DNA of 64,000 nt from Paraescarpia echinospica (Eukaryota > Annelida > Polychaeta > Sabellida > Siboglinidae), in NCBI GenBank assembly GCA_020002185.1, contig CM034533.1:41185616-41249615 (forward strand), read 5' to 3'. Shown piece by piece: positions 1-12,492 of this stretch. The translations under genes were made by a program, and so were the position numbers. Position 1 is the first letter of the stretch. The number at the start of each line of letters is the position of its first letter. Under the pieces are notes generated by a model. It saw only the letters and a program-made list of their open reading frames with translations, searched no databases and was not told the origin of the DNA.

Positions 1-183
1 AGAATTAGAAGTAGTAGTCGTAGTAGTAGCAGTAGTTGTGTTATTAGTTGTACAATTACTAGTAGTAGTAGTAATAGTTGCATTAGTAGTAGTAGAAGAA
101 AAAGTAGTAGTATTAATAATAGTTACAGTAGTATCAGCAGCAGAAGTAGTAGTAGTAGTAGCAATTGCTTTAGTATAAATTAC

Positions 184-285
184 CTTGACATGAGTCGTCG
201 CTCATCATCACGAAACCGGTATGGCATGTTTCACATTTTGCCGGTTCGTTGTCTTTGCATAAGTCACAGTTCGCTGCAGTGCATG
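184..285 (-). CDS. Furin-like Cys-rich module exon, type A (unit 1)
   Basis: This is a 102-nt exon, phase 1 at both ends, with acceptor TTTTCACCAG and donor G|GTAATT. It encodes a 34-residue module whose first Ala codon is split across the junction. Cysteine spacing is C-x4-C-x2-C-x7-C-x2-C-x11-C, with NCDLC near the start and CETCHTGF in the middle; this spacing, with Gly-Phe after the fifth Cys, matches furin-like / growth-factor-receptor Cys-rich repeats. Such repeats are disulfide-bonded extracellular modules. It is the most downstream module in the window, and transcription continues off the left edge. The main doubt is whether it is transcribed; the family match rests on spacing only. 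Confidence 0.68.
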
Positions 286-944
286 CTGGTGAAAACACAG
301 ACTTGTGTAATAATACCTATTTTGGCAGCATATATTACCTTATTCTAACATGAGAAACAAAAACGTAGTGTACCAATTTAAATGCTGTGAATCGGCTAAC
401 CACAATGTTAAGTCACTCCAGCTGATTCAGCACGCTAATATGCTAAATTATTACGCCTGCCTATGCACATTCGCGAACTTCGGCGTTTCAACTCCGCGGC
501 CATGGCAATACTGAATCGGGGATTACATCCACATCGCTTAATATTTTTATAACTATCTCGATACTTTAAGACAGTTGATATATCTAAGCTTTTAATTCGT
601 ATAATAGCCCTGCCGATATGTCACAAAATATCGCTGAATTGTGCGTTTTATGATACAAGCTTGACATTTGGCACACACTTACATCATATAAAAACAACAA
701 TATTTAGATTTAGGGCAATCTCATATTTTGCCCTGGAAGGCATTGGCGGCCATTTTCAAGATGGCTGCAGAAAACCTATTTCCCCATATCTTAATATCTG
801 CGCCACGTAGAGTAGTCATTTTAGTACCAAAACATAGGTTTTTGGGGTTACCGATTTCACATATGTTACATTTGACCATCTCCGACATTCACATCCGCCA
901 TTTTAAAGATAGCGGTCGCTTAATTCAATGTCCACATAATATGT

Positions 945-985
945 ATACTTAATTTGTTAACATATTATGTTAACAAATTAAGTAT
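945..985. repeat. 41-bp perfect palindrome, once per array unit
   Basis: Twenty-base arms (ATACTTAATTTGTTAACATA and its reverse complement) sit around a single central T. The same palindrome recurs at about 3,642, 6,340, 9,038, 11,739, 14,438, 17,136, 19,819 and 22,517, in the intron between exon A and the upstream exon B. It is absent from the B half, so it arose or was inserted after the A/B split. It could fold as a hairpin in DNA or in the pre-mRNA; its function is unknown. Confidence 0.9.
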
Positions 986-1596
986 ATAAAACCGTTATTG
1001 TTGCGTCACTGTATTGGGCATAGATCAAAGATGGCACGTGTGTTACGAATGGTCTTTGCCGACATTCTTATCTACCAATTTAAAGATGGCGCCCTTAAAA
1101 GTGAAAGTGACAAAGTTAAACAAAACAGCGGATTTGTGCGTACATTTGCACACTGTTAGTGTATGTCAAAAACTGGGATTTTGGCTTAGAGCAATCGCTG
1201 ATTTGACCCATGATACAAATGCTGGCCAAGTTGCAGCCATTTTCCAGAATATGTAGCACAATTTTGCAAAATGGCCGAATTTTCCAAGATGATCGCACTT
1301 TCCAATGTGGCAGCCAATGATGTTTAAGGAGATTTTGTTTATGGTATTTATGTTGTTGTGTGAATGAAATGGTATGTCGTTTCTTGTTATATATATTCCA
1401 GGTGTATCCGTAGTGATCTTCAGTGTCCACATGTTGTCATATTTACCGGATATAAAATATTGTTTTAATACCAATTTAGTTAAACTTTTAATGTGTACAC
1501 CCATCAACCAAGCGAAATTAAACAAAATATGTCTTGTGTTCCAAAGGTGTAATTCTTACTACTAGTAGTAGTAGTAGTAGCTGTACTTCAAATTAC

Positions 1597-1698
1597 CTTG
1601 ACATGAGTCGTCGCTCTTCTTAACGAAATCGGTACTGCAATTTTCACATTTTGCCGGTTCGTTGTCTTTGCACAAGTCACAGTTCGGTGCAGTGCATG
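1597..1698 (-). CDS. Furin-like Cys-rich module exon, type B (unit 1)
   Basis: Same length, phases and splice sites as type A, but with acceptor GTTTGTACCAG. Type B has the same first 18 residues as type A, then CENCSTDFVKKSDDSCQ in place of CETCHTGFVMMSDDSCQ. NCS is a possible N-glycosylation sequon. This copy alone has GCG to CCG (Ala to Pro) just before NCDLC. It is otherwise intact. Confidence 0.65.
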
Positions 1699-2663
1699 CT
1701 GGTACAAACACAAAGTTCTATAATAATAAACTTTACGGCAGCACATATTAAATTATAGTAGCAGAAGTAACAAACGCAAAGAGTTCGAAACTAAGGCATG
1801 TTTATCGGCTGCCAGCGTTATAAAATTCCTTCAGTCGATTCCGTTTCAAAAATTCTTAAATTATACGTCTAAAAAAGCAAAGACTTGAACGTAGGTATTT
1901 CATCTCTGCTGCCACGGCTATATTGAGCCATGGATTACATCCACGTCGCTTAAAAGTTCTAGAACTGACTCAATATTTATATATTTGAAATAGCATTTCC
2001 ACCCTAAACTTCAGCGGTCCTTTGCTCTAATGACGACTACTGCTTGTCCCTGTTAACGATTTTACCCAATGATTGTTGTATGCTGCGCCTCTGCGCTCAG
2101 TTTCCTGTGGACTAAGGCAGCAAAGAAGTTTGTCTTTATTATTATTATTATTATTAATTAGAGTCAGTATGATACTAGTTCATATATCTACGTATTTCAT
2201 ACTCTACACTTATCACGTAAAAGACCGGATGCAACAATAAGAAAAACTAAACATATGAACAACTGGATAGTTCTTTTAAGACAGCGCGCATTTTTCGAAT
2301 TAGATTGGATCGTCTGGACACAATTTTACGGTGATCAAAAGTATCCTTGGATGTATGTCATAGATACTACCACTTTCAACTGAGTTGTTGATTAAACGCG
2401 ACATATATGACCTTATAAGTTAGTGTGTTTAAGCCACGCTGCTTCTGTAAGTGGAAGGTAAACGTCATGGTGGTCAAATTCTTTGTTGTTGTAATCTAGA
2501 GAATAAACTCTAAAAATAAGTAGTGTAATCTGTACGAAAACACCTATGCGCCTCAACTCAATCGACGTCTAACTATCGTCAGGCTTGTGACAAGTTTAAT
2601 AAGATAATGTATCGACTGTGCCATTGTAAACGAGTATACGTTTGGACACTAGTACAATTGTTA

Positions 2664-2870
2664 ATCAGTAGAAGAAGTAGTAGAATAGTAGTAGAAATAG
2701 AATTAGAAGTAGTAGTCGTAGTAGTAGCAGTAGTTGTGTTATTAGTTGTACAATTACTAGTAGTAGTAGTAATAGTTGCATTAGTAGTAGTAGAAGAAAA
2801 AGTAGTAGTATTAATAATAGTTACAGTAGTATCAGCAGCAGAAGTAGTAGTAGTAGTAGCAATTGCTTTA
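2664..2870. repeat. AGT-rich microsatellite, once per array unit
   Basis: About 200 bp of imperfect AGT/AGA triplets directly downstream (minus sense) of the type A exon donor. Equivalents begin near 1, 5,361, 8,059, 10,760, 13,456, 16,157, 18,841, 21,540 and 24,239, with a diverged one at 40,058-40,295. A much shorter AGT run follows each type B donor, so the run predates the A/B duplication. Plus-strand translation gives a valine-rich artefact. Confidence 0.9.
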
Positions 2871-2881
2871 GTATAAATTAC

Positions 2882-2983
2882 CTTGACATGAGTCGTCGCT
2901 CATCATCACGAAACCGGTATGGCATGTTTCACATTTTGCCGGTTCGTTGTCTTTGCATAAGTCACAGTTCGCTGCAGTGCATG
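2882..2983 (-). CDS. Furin-like Cys-rich module exon, type A (unit 2)
   Basis: Identical to the type A consensus. The acceptor reads TTTCCACCAG (one T to C in the pyrimidine tract), a variant shared with units 3, 5, 6 and 9. Confidence 0.68.
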
Positions 2984-4293
2984 CTGGTGGAAACACAGAC
3001 TTGTGTAATAATACCTATTTTGGCAGCATATATTACCTTATTCTAACATGAGAAACAAAAACGTAGTGTACCAATTTAAATGCTGTGAATCGGCTAACCA
3101 CAATGTTAAGTCACCCCAGCTGATTCAGCACGCTAATATGCTAAATTATTACGCCTGCCTATGCACATTCGCGAACTTCGGCGTTTCAACTCCGCGGCCA
3201 TGGCAATACTGAATCGGGGATTACATCCACATCGCTTAATATTTTTATAACTATCTCGATACTTTAAGACAGTTGATATATCTAAGCTATTAATTCGTAT
3301 AATAGCCCTGCCGATATGTCACAAAATATCGCTGAATTGTGCGTTTTATGATACAAGCATGACATTTGGCACACACTTACATCATATAAAAACAACAATA
3401 TTTAGATTTAGGGCAATCTCATATTTTGCCCTGGAAGGCATAGGCGGCCATTTTCAAAATGGCTGCAGAAAACCTATTTCCCCATATCTTAATATCTGCG
3501 CCACGTAGAGTAGTCATTTTGGTACCAAAACATAGGTTTTCGGGGTTACCGATTTCACATATGTTACATTTGACCATCTCCGACATTCACATCCGCCATT
3601 TAAAGATAGCGGTCGCTTAATTCAATGTCCACATAATATGTATACTTAATTTGTTAACATATTATGTTAACAAATTAAGTATATAAAACCGTTATTGTTG
3701 CGTCACTGTATTGGGCATAGATCAAAGATGGCACGTGTGTTACGAATGGTCTTTGCCGACATTCTTATCTACCATTTTAAATATGGCGCCCTTAAAAGTG
3801 AAAGTGACAAAGTTAAACAAAACAGCGGATTTGTGCGTACATTTGCACACTGTTAGTGTATGTCAAAAACTGGGATTTTGGCTTAGAGCAATCGCTGATT
3901 TGACCCATGATACAAATGCTCTCCATGTTGCAGCCATTTTCCAGAATATGTAGCACAATTTTGCAAAATGGCCGAATTTTCCAAGATGATCGCACTTTCC
4001 AATGTGGCAGCCAATGGTGTTTAAGGAGATTTTGTTTATGGTATTTATGTTGTTGTCTGAATGAAATGGTATGTCGTTTCTTGTTATATTTATTCCACGT
4101 GTATCCGTAGTGATCTTCAGTGTCCACATGTTGTCATATTTACCGGATATAAAATATTGTTTTAATACCAATTTAGTTAAACTTTTAATGTGTACACCCA
4201 TCAACCTAGCGAAATTAAACAAAATATGTCTTGTGTTCCAAAGGTGTAATTCTTACTAGTAGTAGTAGTAGTATTAGCTGTACTTCAAATTAC

Positions 4294-4395
4294 CTTGACA
4301 TGAGTCGTCGCTCTTCTTAACGAAATCGGTACTGCAATTTTCACATTTTGCCGGTTCGTTGTCTTTGCACAAGTCACAGTTCGCTGCAGTGCATG
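4294..4395 (-). CDS. Furin-like Cys-rich module exon, type B (unit 2)
   Basis: Identical to the type B consensus; frame open, both splice sites present. About 1.3 kb of intron separates it from the type A exon downstream at 2,983. Confidence 0.67.
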
Positions 4396-5578
4396 CTGGT
4401 ACAAACACAAAGTTCTATAATAATACACTTTACGGCAGCACATATTACGTTATAGTAGCAGAAGTAACAAACGCAAAGAGTTCGAAATTAAGGCATGTTT
4501 ATCGGCTGCCAGCGTTATAAAATTCCTTCAGTCGATTCCGTTTCAAAAATTCTAAAATTATACGTCTAAAAAAGCAAAGACTTGAACGTAGGTATTTCAT
4601 CTCTGCTGCCACGGCTATATTGAACCATGGATTACATCCACGTCGCTTAAAAGTTCTAGAACTGACTCAATATTTATATATTTGAAATAGCATTTCCACC
4701 CTAAACTTCAGCGGTCCTTTGCTCTAATAACGACTACTGCTTGTCCCTGTTAACGATTTTACCCAATGATTGTTGTATGCTGCGCCTCTTCGCTCAGATT
4801 CCTGTGGACTAAGGCAGCAAAGAAGTTAGTCTTTATTATTATTATTATTATTAACTAGAGACAGTAGGATACTAGTTCATATAACTACGTAGTTCATACT
4901 CTACACTTATCACGTAAAAGACCGGATGCAACGATAAGAAAAACTAAACATATGAACAACTGAATAGTTCTTTTAAGACAGCGCGCATTTTTCGAATTAG
5001 ATTGGATCGTCTGGACACAATTTTACGGTGGTCAAAAGTAACCTTGGATGTATGTCATAGATACTAGCACTTTCAACTGAGTTGTTGATTAAACGCGACA
5101 TATATGACCTTATAAGTGAGTGTGTTTAAGCCACGCTGCTTCTGTAAGTGGAAGGTAAACGTCATGGTGGTCAAATTCTTTGTTGTTGTAATCTAGAGAA
5201 TAAACTCTAAAAATAAGTAGTGTAATCTGTACGAAAACACCTATGCGCCTCAACTCAATCGACGTCTAACTATCGTCAGGCTTGTGACAAGTTTAATAAG
5301 CTAATGTATCGACTGTGCCATTGTAAACGAGTATACGTTTGGACACTAGTACAATTGTTAATCAGTAGAAGAAGTAGTAGAATAGCAGTAGAAATAGAAT
5401 TAGAAGTAGTAGTCGTAGTAGTAGCAGTAGTTGTGTTATTAGTTGTACAATTACTAGTAGTAGTAGTAATAGTTGCATTAGTAGTAGTAGAAGAAAAAGT
5501 AGTAGTATTAATAATAGTTACAGTAGTATCAGCAGCAGAAGTAGTAGTAGTAGTAGCAATTGCTTTAGTATAAATTAC

Positions 5579-5680
5579 CTTGACATGAGTCGTCGCTCAT
5601 CATCACGAAACCGGTATGGCATGTTTCACATTTTGCCGGTTCGTTGTCTTTGCATAAGTCACAGTTCGCTGCAGTGCATG
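5579..5680 (-). CDS. Furin-like Cys-rich module exon, type A (unit 3)
   Basis: Consensus type A exon with the TTTCCACCAG acceptor variant. The flanking intron carries variants shared only with unit 5 (GAATCGAGG, TATTTGTATA in plus sense). Confidence 0.68.
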
Positions 5681-6991
5681 CTGGTGGAAACACAGACTTG
5701 TGTAATAATACCTATTTTGGCAGCATATATTACCTTATTCTAACATGAGAAACAAAAACGTAGTGTACCAATTTAAATGCTGTGAATCGGCTAACCACAA
5801 TGTTAAGTCACCCCAGCTGATTCAGCACGCTAATATGCTAAATTATTACGCCTGCCTATGCACATTCGCGAACTTCGGCGTTTCAACTCCGCGGCCATGG
5901 CAATACTGAATCGAGGATTACATCCACATCGCTTAATATTTGTATAACTATCTCGATACTTTAAGACAGTTGATATATCTAAGCTATTAATTCGTATAAT
6001 AGCCCTGCCGATATGTCACAAAATATCGCTGAATTGTGCGTTTTATGATACAAGCATGACATTTGGCACACACTTACATCATATAAAAACAACAATATTT
6101 AGATTTAGGGCAATCTCATATTTTGTCCTGGAAGGCATAGGCGGCCATTTTCAAAATGGCTGCAGAAAACCTATTTCCCCATATCTTAATATATGCGCCA
6201 CGTAGAGTAGTCATTTTGGTACCAAAACATAGGTTTTCGGGGTTACCGATTTCACATATGTTACATTTGACCATCTCCGACATTCACATCCGCCATTTTA
6301 AAGATAGCGGTCGCTTAATTCAATGTCCACATAATATGTATACTTAATTTGTTAACATATTATGTTAACAAATTAAGTATATAAAACCGTTATTGTTGCG
6401 TCACTGTATTGGGCATAGATCAAAGATGGCACGTGTGTTACGAATGGTCTTTGCCGACATTCTTATCTACCATTTTAAAGATGGCGCCCTTAAAAGTGAA
6501 AGTGACAAAGTTAAACAAAACAGCGGATTTGTGCGTACATTTGCACACTGTTAGTGTATGTCAAAAACTGGGATTTTGGCTTAGAGCAATCGCTGATTTG
6601 ACCCATGATACAAATGCTCTCCATGTTGCAGCCATTTTCCAGAATATGTAGCACAATTTTGCAAAATGGCCGAATTTTCCAAGATGATCGCACTTTCCAA
6701 TGTGGCAGCCAATGGTGTTTAAGGAGATTTTGTTTATGGTATTTATGTTGTTGTCTGAATGAAATGGTATGTCGTTTCTTGTTATATATATTCCACGTGT
6801 ATCCGTAGTGATCTTCAGTGTCCACATGTTGTCATATTTACCGGATATAAAATATTGTTTTAATACCAATTTAGTTAAACTTTTAATGTGTACACCCATC
6901 AACCTAGCGAAATTAAACAAAATATGTCTTGTGTTCCAAAGGTGTAATTCTTACTAGTAGTAGTAGTAGTATTAGCTGTACTTCAAATTAC

Positions 6992-7093
6992 CTTGACATG
7001 AGTCGTCGCTCTTCTTAACGAAATCGGTACTGCAATTTTCACATTTTGCCGGTTCGTTGTCTTTGCACAAGTCACAGTTCGCTGCAGTGCATG
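6992..7093 (-). CDS. Furin-like Cys-rich module exon, type B (unit 3)
   Basis: Consensus type B exon, no changes. Confidence 0.67.
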
Positions 7094-8276
7094 CTGGTAC
7101 AAACACAAAGTTCTATAATAATACACTTTACGGCAGCACATATTACGTTATAGTAGCAGAAGTAACAAACGCAAAGAGTTCGAAATTAAGGCATGTTTAT
7201 CGGCTGCCAGCGTTATAAAATTCCTTCAGTCGATTCCGTTTCAAAAATTCTAAAATTATACGTCTAAAAAAGCAAAGACTTGAACGTAGGTATTTCATCT
7301 CTGCTGCCACGGCTATATTGAACCATGGATTACATCCACGTCGCTTAAAAGTTCTAGAACTGACTCAATATTTATATATTTGAAATAGCATTTCCACCCT
7401 AAACTTCAGCGGTCCTTTGCTCTAATAACGACTACTGCTTGTCCCTGTTAACGATTTTACCCAATGATTGTTGTATGCTGCGCCTCTTCGCTCAGATTCC
7501 TGTGGACTAAGGCAGCAAAGAAGTTAGTCTTTATTATTATTATTATTATTAACTAGAGACAGTAGGATACTAGTTCATATAACTACGTAGTTCATACTCT
7601 ACACTTATCACGTAAAAGACCGGATGCAACGATAAGAAAAACTAAACATATGAACAACTGAATAGTTCTTTAAAGACAGCGCGCATTTTTCGAATTAGAT
7701 TGGATCGTCTGGACACAATTTTACGGTGGTCAAAAGTAACCTTGGATGTATGTCATAGATACTAGCACTTTCAACTGAGTTGTTGATTAAACGCGACATA
7801 TATGACCGTATAAGTGAGTGTGTTTAAGCCACGCTGCTTCTGTAAGTGGAAGGTAAACGTCATGGTGGTCAAATTCTTTGTTGTTGTAATCTAGAGAATA
7901 AACTCTAAAAATAAGTAGTGTAATCTGTACGAAAACACCTATGCGCCTCAACTCAATCGACGTCTAACTATCGTCAGGCTTGTGACAAGTTTAAAAAGCT
8001 AATGTATCGACTGTGCCATTGTAAACGAGTATACGTTTGGACACTAGTACAATTGTTAATCAGTAGAAGAAGTAGCAGAATAGCAGTAGAAATAGAATTA
8101 GAAGTAGTAGTCGTAGTAGTAGCAGTAGTTGTGTTATTAGTTGTACAATTACTAGTAGTAGTAGTAATAGTTGCATTAGTAGTAGTAGAAGAAAAAGTAG
8201 TAGTATTAATAATAGTTACAGTAGTATCAGCAGCAGAAGTAGTAGTAGTAGTAGCAATTGCTTTAGTATAAATTAC

Positions 8277-8378
8277 CTTGACATGAGTCGTCGCTCATCA
8301 TCACGAAACCGGTATGGCATGTTTCACATTTTGCCGGTTCGTTGTCTTTGCATAAGTCACAGTTCGCTGCAGTGCATG
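8277..8378 (-). CDS. Furin-like Cys-rich module exon, type A (unit 4)
   Basis: Consensus type A exon with the TTTTCACCAG acceptor. Confidence 0.68.
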
Positions 8379-9689
8379 CTGGTGAAAACACAGACTTGTG
8401 TAATAATACCTATTTTGGCAGCATATATTACCTTATTCTAATATGAGAAACAAAAACGTAGTGTACCAATTTAAATGCTGTGAATCGGCTAACCACAATG
8501 TTAAGTCACTCCAGCTGATTCAGCACGCTAATATGCTAAATTATTACGCCTGCCTATGCACATTCGCGAACTTCGGCGTTTCAACTCCGCGGCCATGGCA
8601 ATACTGAATCGGGGATTACATCCACATCGCTTAATATTTTTATAACTATCTCGATACTTTAAGACAGTTGATATATCTAAGCTATTAATTCGTATAATAG
8701 CCCTGCCGATATGTCACAAAATATCGCTGAATTGTGCGTTTTATGATACAAGCATGACATTTGGCACACACTTACATCATATAAAAACAACAATATTTAG
8801 ATTTAGGGCAATCTCATATTTTGCCCTGGAAGGCATTGGCGGCCATTTTCAAGATGGCTGCAGAAAACCTATTTCCCCATATCTTAATATCTGCGCCACG
8901 TAGAGTAGTCATTTTGGTACCAAAACATAGGTTTTCGGGGTTACCGATTTCACATATGTTACATTTGACCATCTCCGACATTCACATCCGCCATTTTAAA
9001 GATAGCGGTCGCTTAATTCAATGTCCACATAATATGTATACTTAATTTGTTAACATATTATGTTAACAAATTAAGTATATAAAACCGTTATTGTTGCGTC
9101 ACTGTATTGGGCATAGATCAAAGATGGCACGTGTGTTACGAATGGTCTTTGCCGACATTCTTATCTACCATTTTAAAGATGGCGCCCTTAAAAGTGAAAG
9201 TGACAAAGTTAAACAAAACAGCGGATTTGTGCGTACATTTGCAAAGTGTTAGTGTATGTCAAAAACTGGGATTTTGGCTTAGAGCAATCGCTGATTTGAC
9301 CCATGATACAAATGCTCTCCATGTTGCAGCCATTTTCCAGAATATGTAGCACAATTTTGCAAAATGGCCGAATTTTCCAAGATGATCGCACTTTCCAATG
9401 TGGCAGCCAATGGTGTTTAAGGAGATTTTGTTTATGGTATTTATGTTGTTGTCTGAATGAAATGGTATGTCGTTTCTTGTTATATATATTCCACGTGTAT
9501 CCGTAGTGATCTTCAGTGTCCACATGTTGTCATATTTACCGGATATAAAATATTGTTTTAATACCAATTTAGTTAAACTTTTAATGTGTACACCCATCAA
9601 CCTAGCGAAATTAAACAAAATATGTCTTGTGTTCCAAAGGTGTAATTCTTACTAGTAGTAGTAGTAGTAGTAGCTGTACTTCAAATTAC

Positions 9690-9791
9690 CTTGACATGAG
9701 TCGTCGCTCTTCTTAACGAAATCGGTACTGCAATTTTCACATTTTGCCGGTTCGTTGTCTTTGCACAAGTCACAGTTCGCTGCAGTGCATG
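9690..9791 (-). CDS. Furin-like Cys-rich module exon, type B (unit 4)
   Basis: Consensus type B exon. One substitution lies upstream of the acceptor, in the ACAACG variant shared with unit 7. Confidence 0.67.
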
Positions 9792-10977
9792 CTGGTACAA
9801 ACACAACGTTCTATAATAATACACTTTACGGCAGCACATATTACGTTATAGTAGCAGAAGTAACAAACGCAAAGAGTTCGAAATTAAGGCATGTTTATCG
9901 GCTGCCAGCGTTATAAAATTCCTTCAGTCGATTCCGTTTCAAAAATTCTAAAATTATACGTCTAAAAAAGCAAAGACTTGAACGTAGGTATTTCATCTCT
10001 GCTGCCACGGCTATATTGAACCATGGATTACATCCACGTCGCTTAAAAGTTCTAGAACTGACTCAATATTTATATATTTGAAATAGCATTTCCACCCTAA
10101 ACTTCAGCGGTCCTTTGCTCTAATAACGACTACTGCTTGTCCCTGTTAACGATTTTACCCAATGATTGTTGTATGCTGCGCCTCTTCGCTCAGATTCCTG
10201 TGGACTAAGGCAGCAAAGAAGTTAGTCTTTATTATTATTATTATTATTATTAACTAGAGACAGTAGGATACTAGTTCATATAACTACGTAGTTCATACTC
10301 TACACTTATCACGTAAAAGACCGGATGCAACGATAAGAAAAACTAAACATATGAACAACTGAATAGTTCTTTAAAGACAGCGCGCATTTTTCGAATTAGA
10401 TTGGATCGTCTGGACACAATTTTACGGTGGTCAAAAGTAACCTTGGATGTATGTCATAGATACTAGCACTTTCAACTGAGTTGTTGATTAAACGCGACAT
10501 ATATGACCTTATAAGTGAGTGTGTTTAAGCCACGCTGCTTCTGTAAGTGGAAGGTAAACGTCATGGTGGTCAAATTCTTTGTTGTTGTAATCTAGAGAAT
10601 AAACTCTAAAAATAAGTAGTGTAATCTGTACGAAAACACCTATGCGCCTCAACTCAATCGACGTCTAACTATCGTCAGGCTTGTGACAAGTTTAATAAGC
10701 TAATGTATCGACTGTGCCATTGTAAACGAGTATACGTTTGGACACTAGTACAATTGTTAATCAGTAGAAGAAGTAGTAGAATAGCAGTAGAAATAGAATT
10801 AGAAGTAGTAGTCGTAGTAGTAGCAGTAGTTGTGTTATTAGTTGTACAATTACTAGTAGTAGTAGTAATAGTTGCATTAGTAGTAGTAGAAGAAAAAGTA
10901 GTAGTATTAATAATAGTTACAGTAGTATCAGCAGCAGAAGTAGTAGTAGTAGTAGCAATTGCTTTAGTATAAATTAC

Positions 10978-11079
10978 CTTGACATGAGTCGTCGCTCATC
11001 ATCACGAAACCGGTATGGCATGTTTCACATTTTGCCGGTTCGTTGTCTTTGCATAAGTCACAGTTCGCTGCAGTGCATG
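10978..11079 (-). CDS. Furin-like Cys-rich module exon, type A (unit 5)
   Basis: Consensus type A exon with the TTTCCACCAG acceptor variant. Confidence 0.68.
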
Positions 11080-12390
11080 CTGGTGGAAACACAGACTTGT
11101 GTAATAATACCTATTTTGGCAGCATATATTACCTTATTCTAACATGAGAAACAAAAACGTAGTGTACCAATTTAAATGCTGTGAATCGGCTAACCACAAT
11201 GTTAAGTCACCCCAGCTGATTCAGCACGCTAATATGCTAAATTATTACGCCTGCCTATGCACATTCGCGAACTTCGGCGTTTCAACTCCGCGGCCATGGC
11301 AATACTGAATCGAGGATTACATCCACATCGCTTAATATTTGTATAACTATCTCGATACTTTAAGACAGTTGATATATCTAAGCTATTAATTCGTATAATA
11401 GCCCTGCCGATATGTCACAAAATATCGCTGAATTGTGCGTTTTATGATACAAGCATGACATTTGGCACACACTTACATCATATAAAAACAACAATATTTA
11501 GATTTAGGGCAATCTCATATTTTGCCCTGGAAGGCATAGGCGGCCATTTTCAAAATGGCTGCAGAAAACCTATTTCCCCATATCTTAATATCTGCGCCAC
11601 GTAGAGTAGTCATTTTGGTACCAAAACATAGGTTTTCGGGGTTACCGATTTCACATATGTTACATTTGACCATCTCCGACATTCACATCCGCCATTTTAA
11701 AGATAGCGGTCGCTTAATTCAATGTCCACATAATATGTATACTTAATTTGTTAACATATTATGTTAACAAATTAAGTATATAAAACCGTTATTGTTGCGT
11801 CACTGTATTAGGCATAGATCAAAGATGGCACGTGTGTTACGAATGGTCTTTGCCGACATTCTTATCTACCATTTTAAAGATGGCGCCCTTAAAAGTGAAA
11901 GTGACAAAGTTAAACAAAACAGCGGATTTGTGCGTACATTTGCACACTGTTAGTGTATGTCAAAAACTGGGATTTTGGCTTAGAGCAATCGCTGATTTGA
12001 CCCATGATACAAATGCTGGCCATGTTGCAGCCATTTTCCAGAATATGTAGCACAATTTTGCAAAATGGCCGAATTTTCCAAGATGATCGCACTTTCCAAT
12101 GTGGCAGCCAATGGTGTTTAAGGAGATTTTGTTTATGGTATTTATGTTGTTGTCTGAATGAAATGGTATGTCGTTTCTTGTTATATCTATTCCACGTGTA
12201 TCCGTAGTGATCTTCAGTGTCCACATGTTGTCATATTTACCGGATATAAAATATTGTTTTAATACCAATTTAGTTAAACTTTTAATGTGTAAACCCATCA
12301 ACCTAGCGAAATTAAACAAAATATGTCTTGTGTTCCAAAGGTGTAATTCTTACTAGTAGTAGTAGTAGTAGTAGCTGTACTTCAAATTAC

Positions 12391-12492
12391 CTTGACATGA
12401 GTCGTCGCTCTTCTTAACGAAATCGGTACTGCAATTTTCACATTTTGCCGGTTCGTTGTCTTTGCACAAGTCACAGTTCGCTGCAGTGCATG
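12391..12492 (-). CDS. Furin-like Cys-rich module exon, type B (unit 5)
   Basis: Consensus type B exon, no changes. Confidence 0.67.

Noticed and set aside
1014..1256. 80-codon plus-strand open frame recurring in the array
   Set aside because: Antisense to the intron frame, start lost in unit 5 without other change, no domain; composed of the CCATTTT/AAGATGGC repeat block.
1166..1525. 119-codon minus-strand open frame conserved in most array units
   Set aside because: It lies in the intron, stays open only because units are homogenised, is truncated by substitutions or deletions in units 7 and 9, and has no splice or domain support.
2607..2876. Valine-rich 89-codon plus-strand open frame recurring once per unit
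   Set aside because: It is a translation of the AGT microsatellite (GTA/GTT codons), on the strand opposite the real exons, with no domain.
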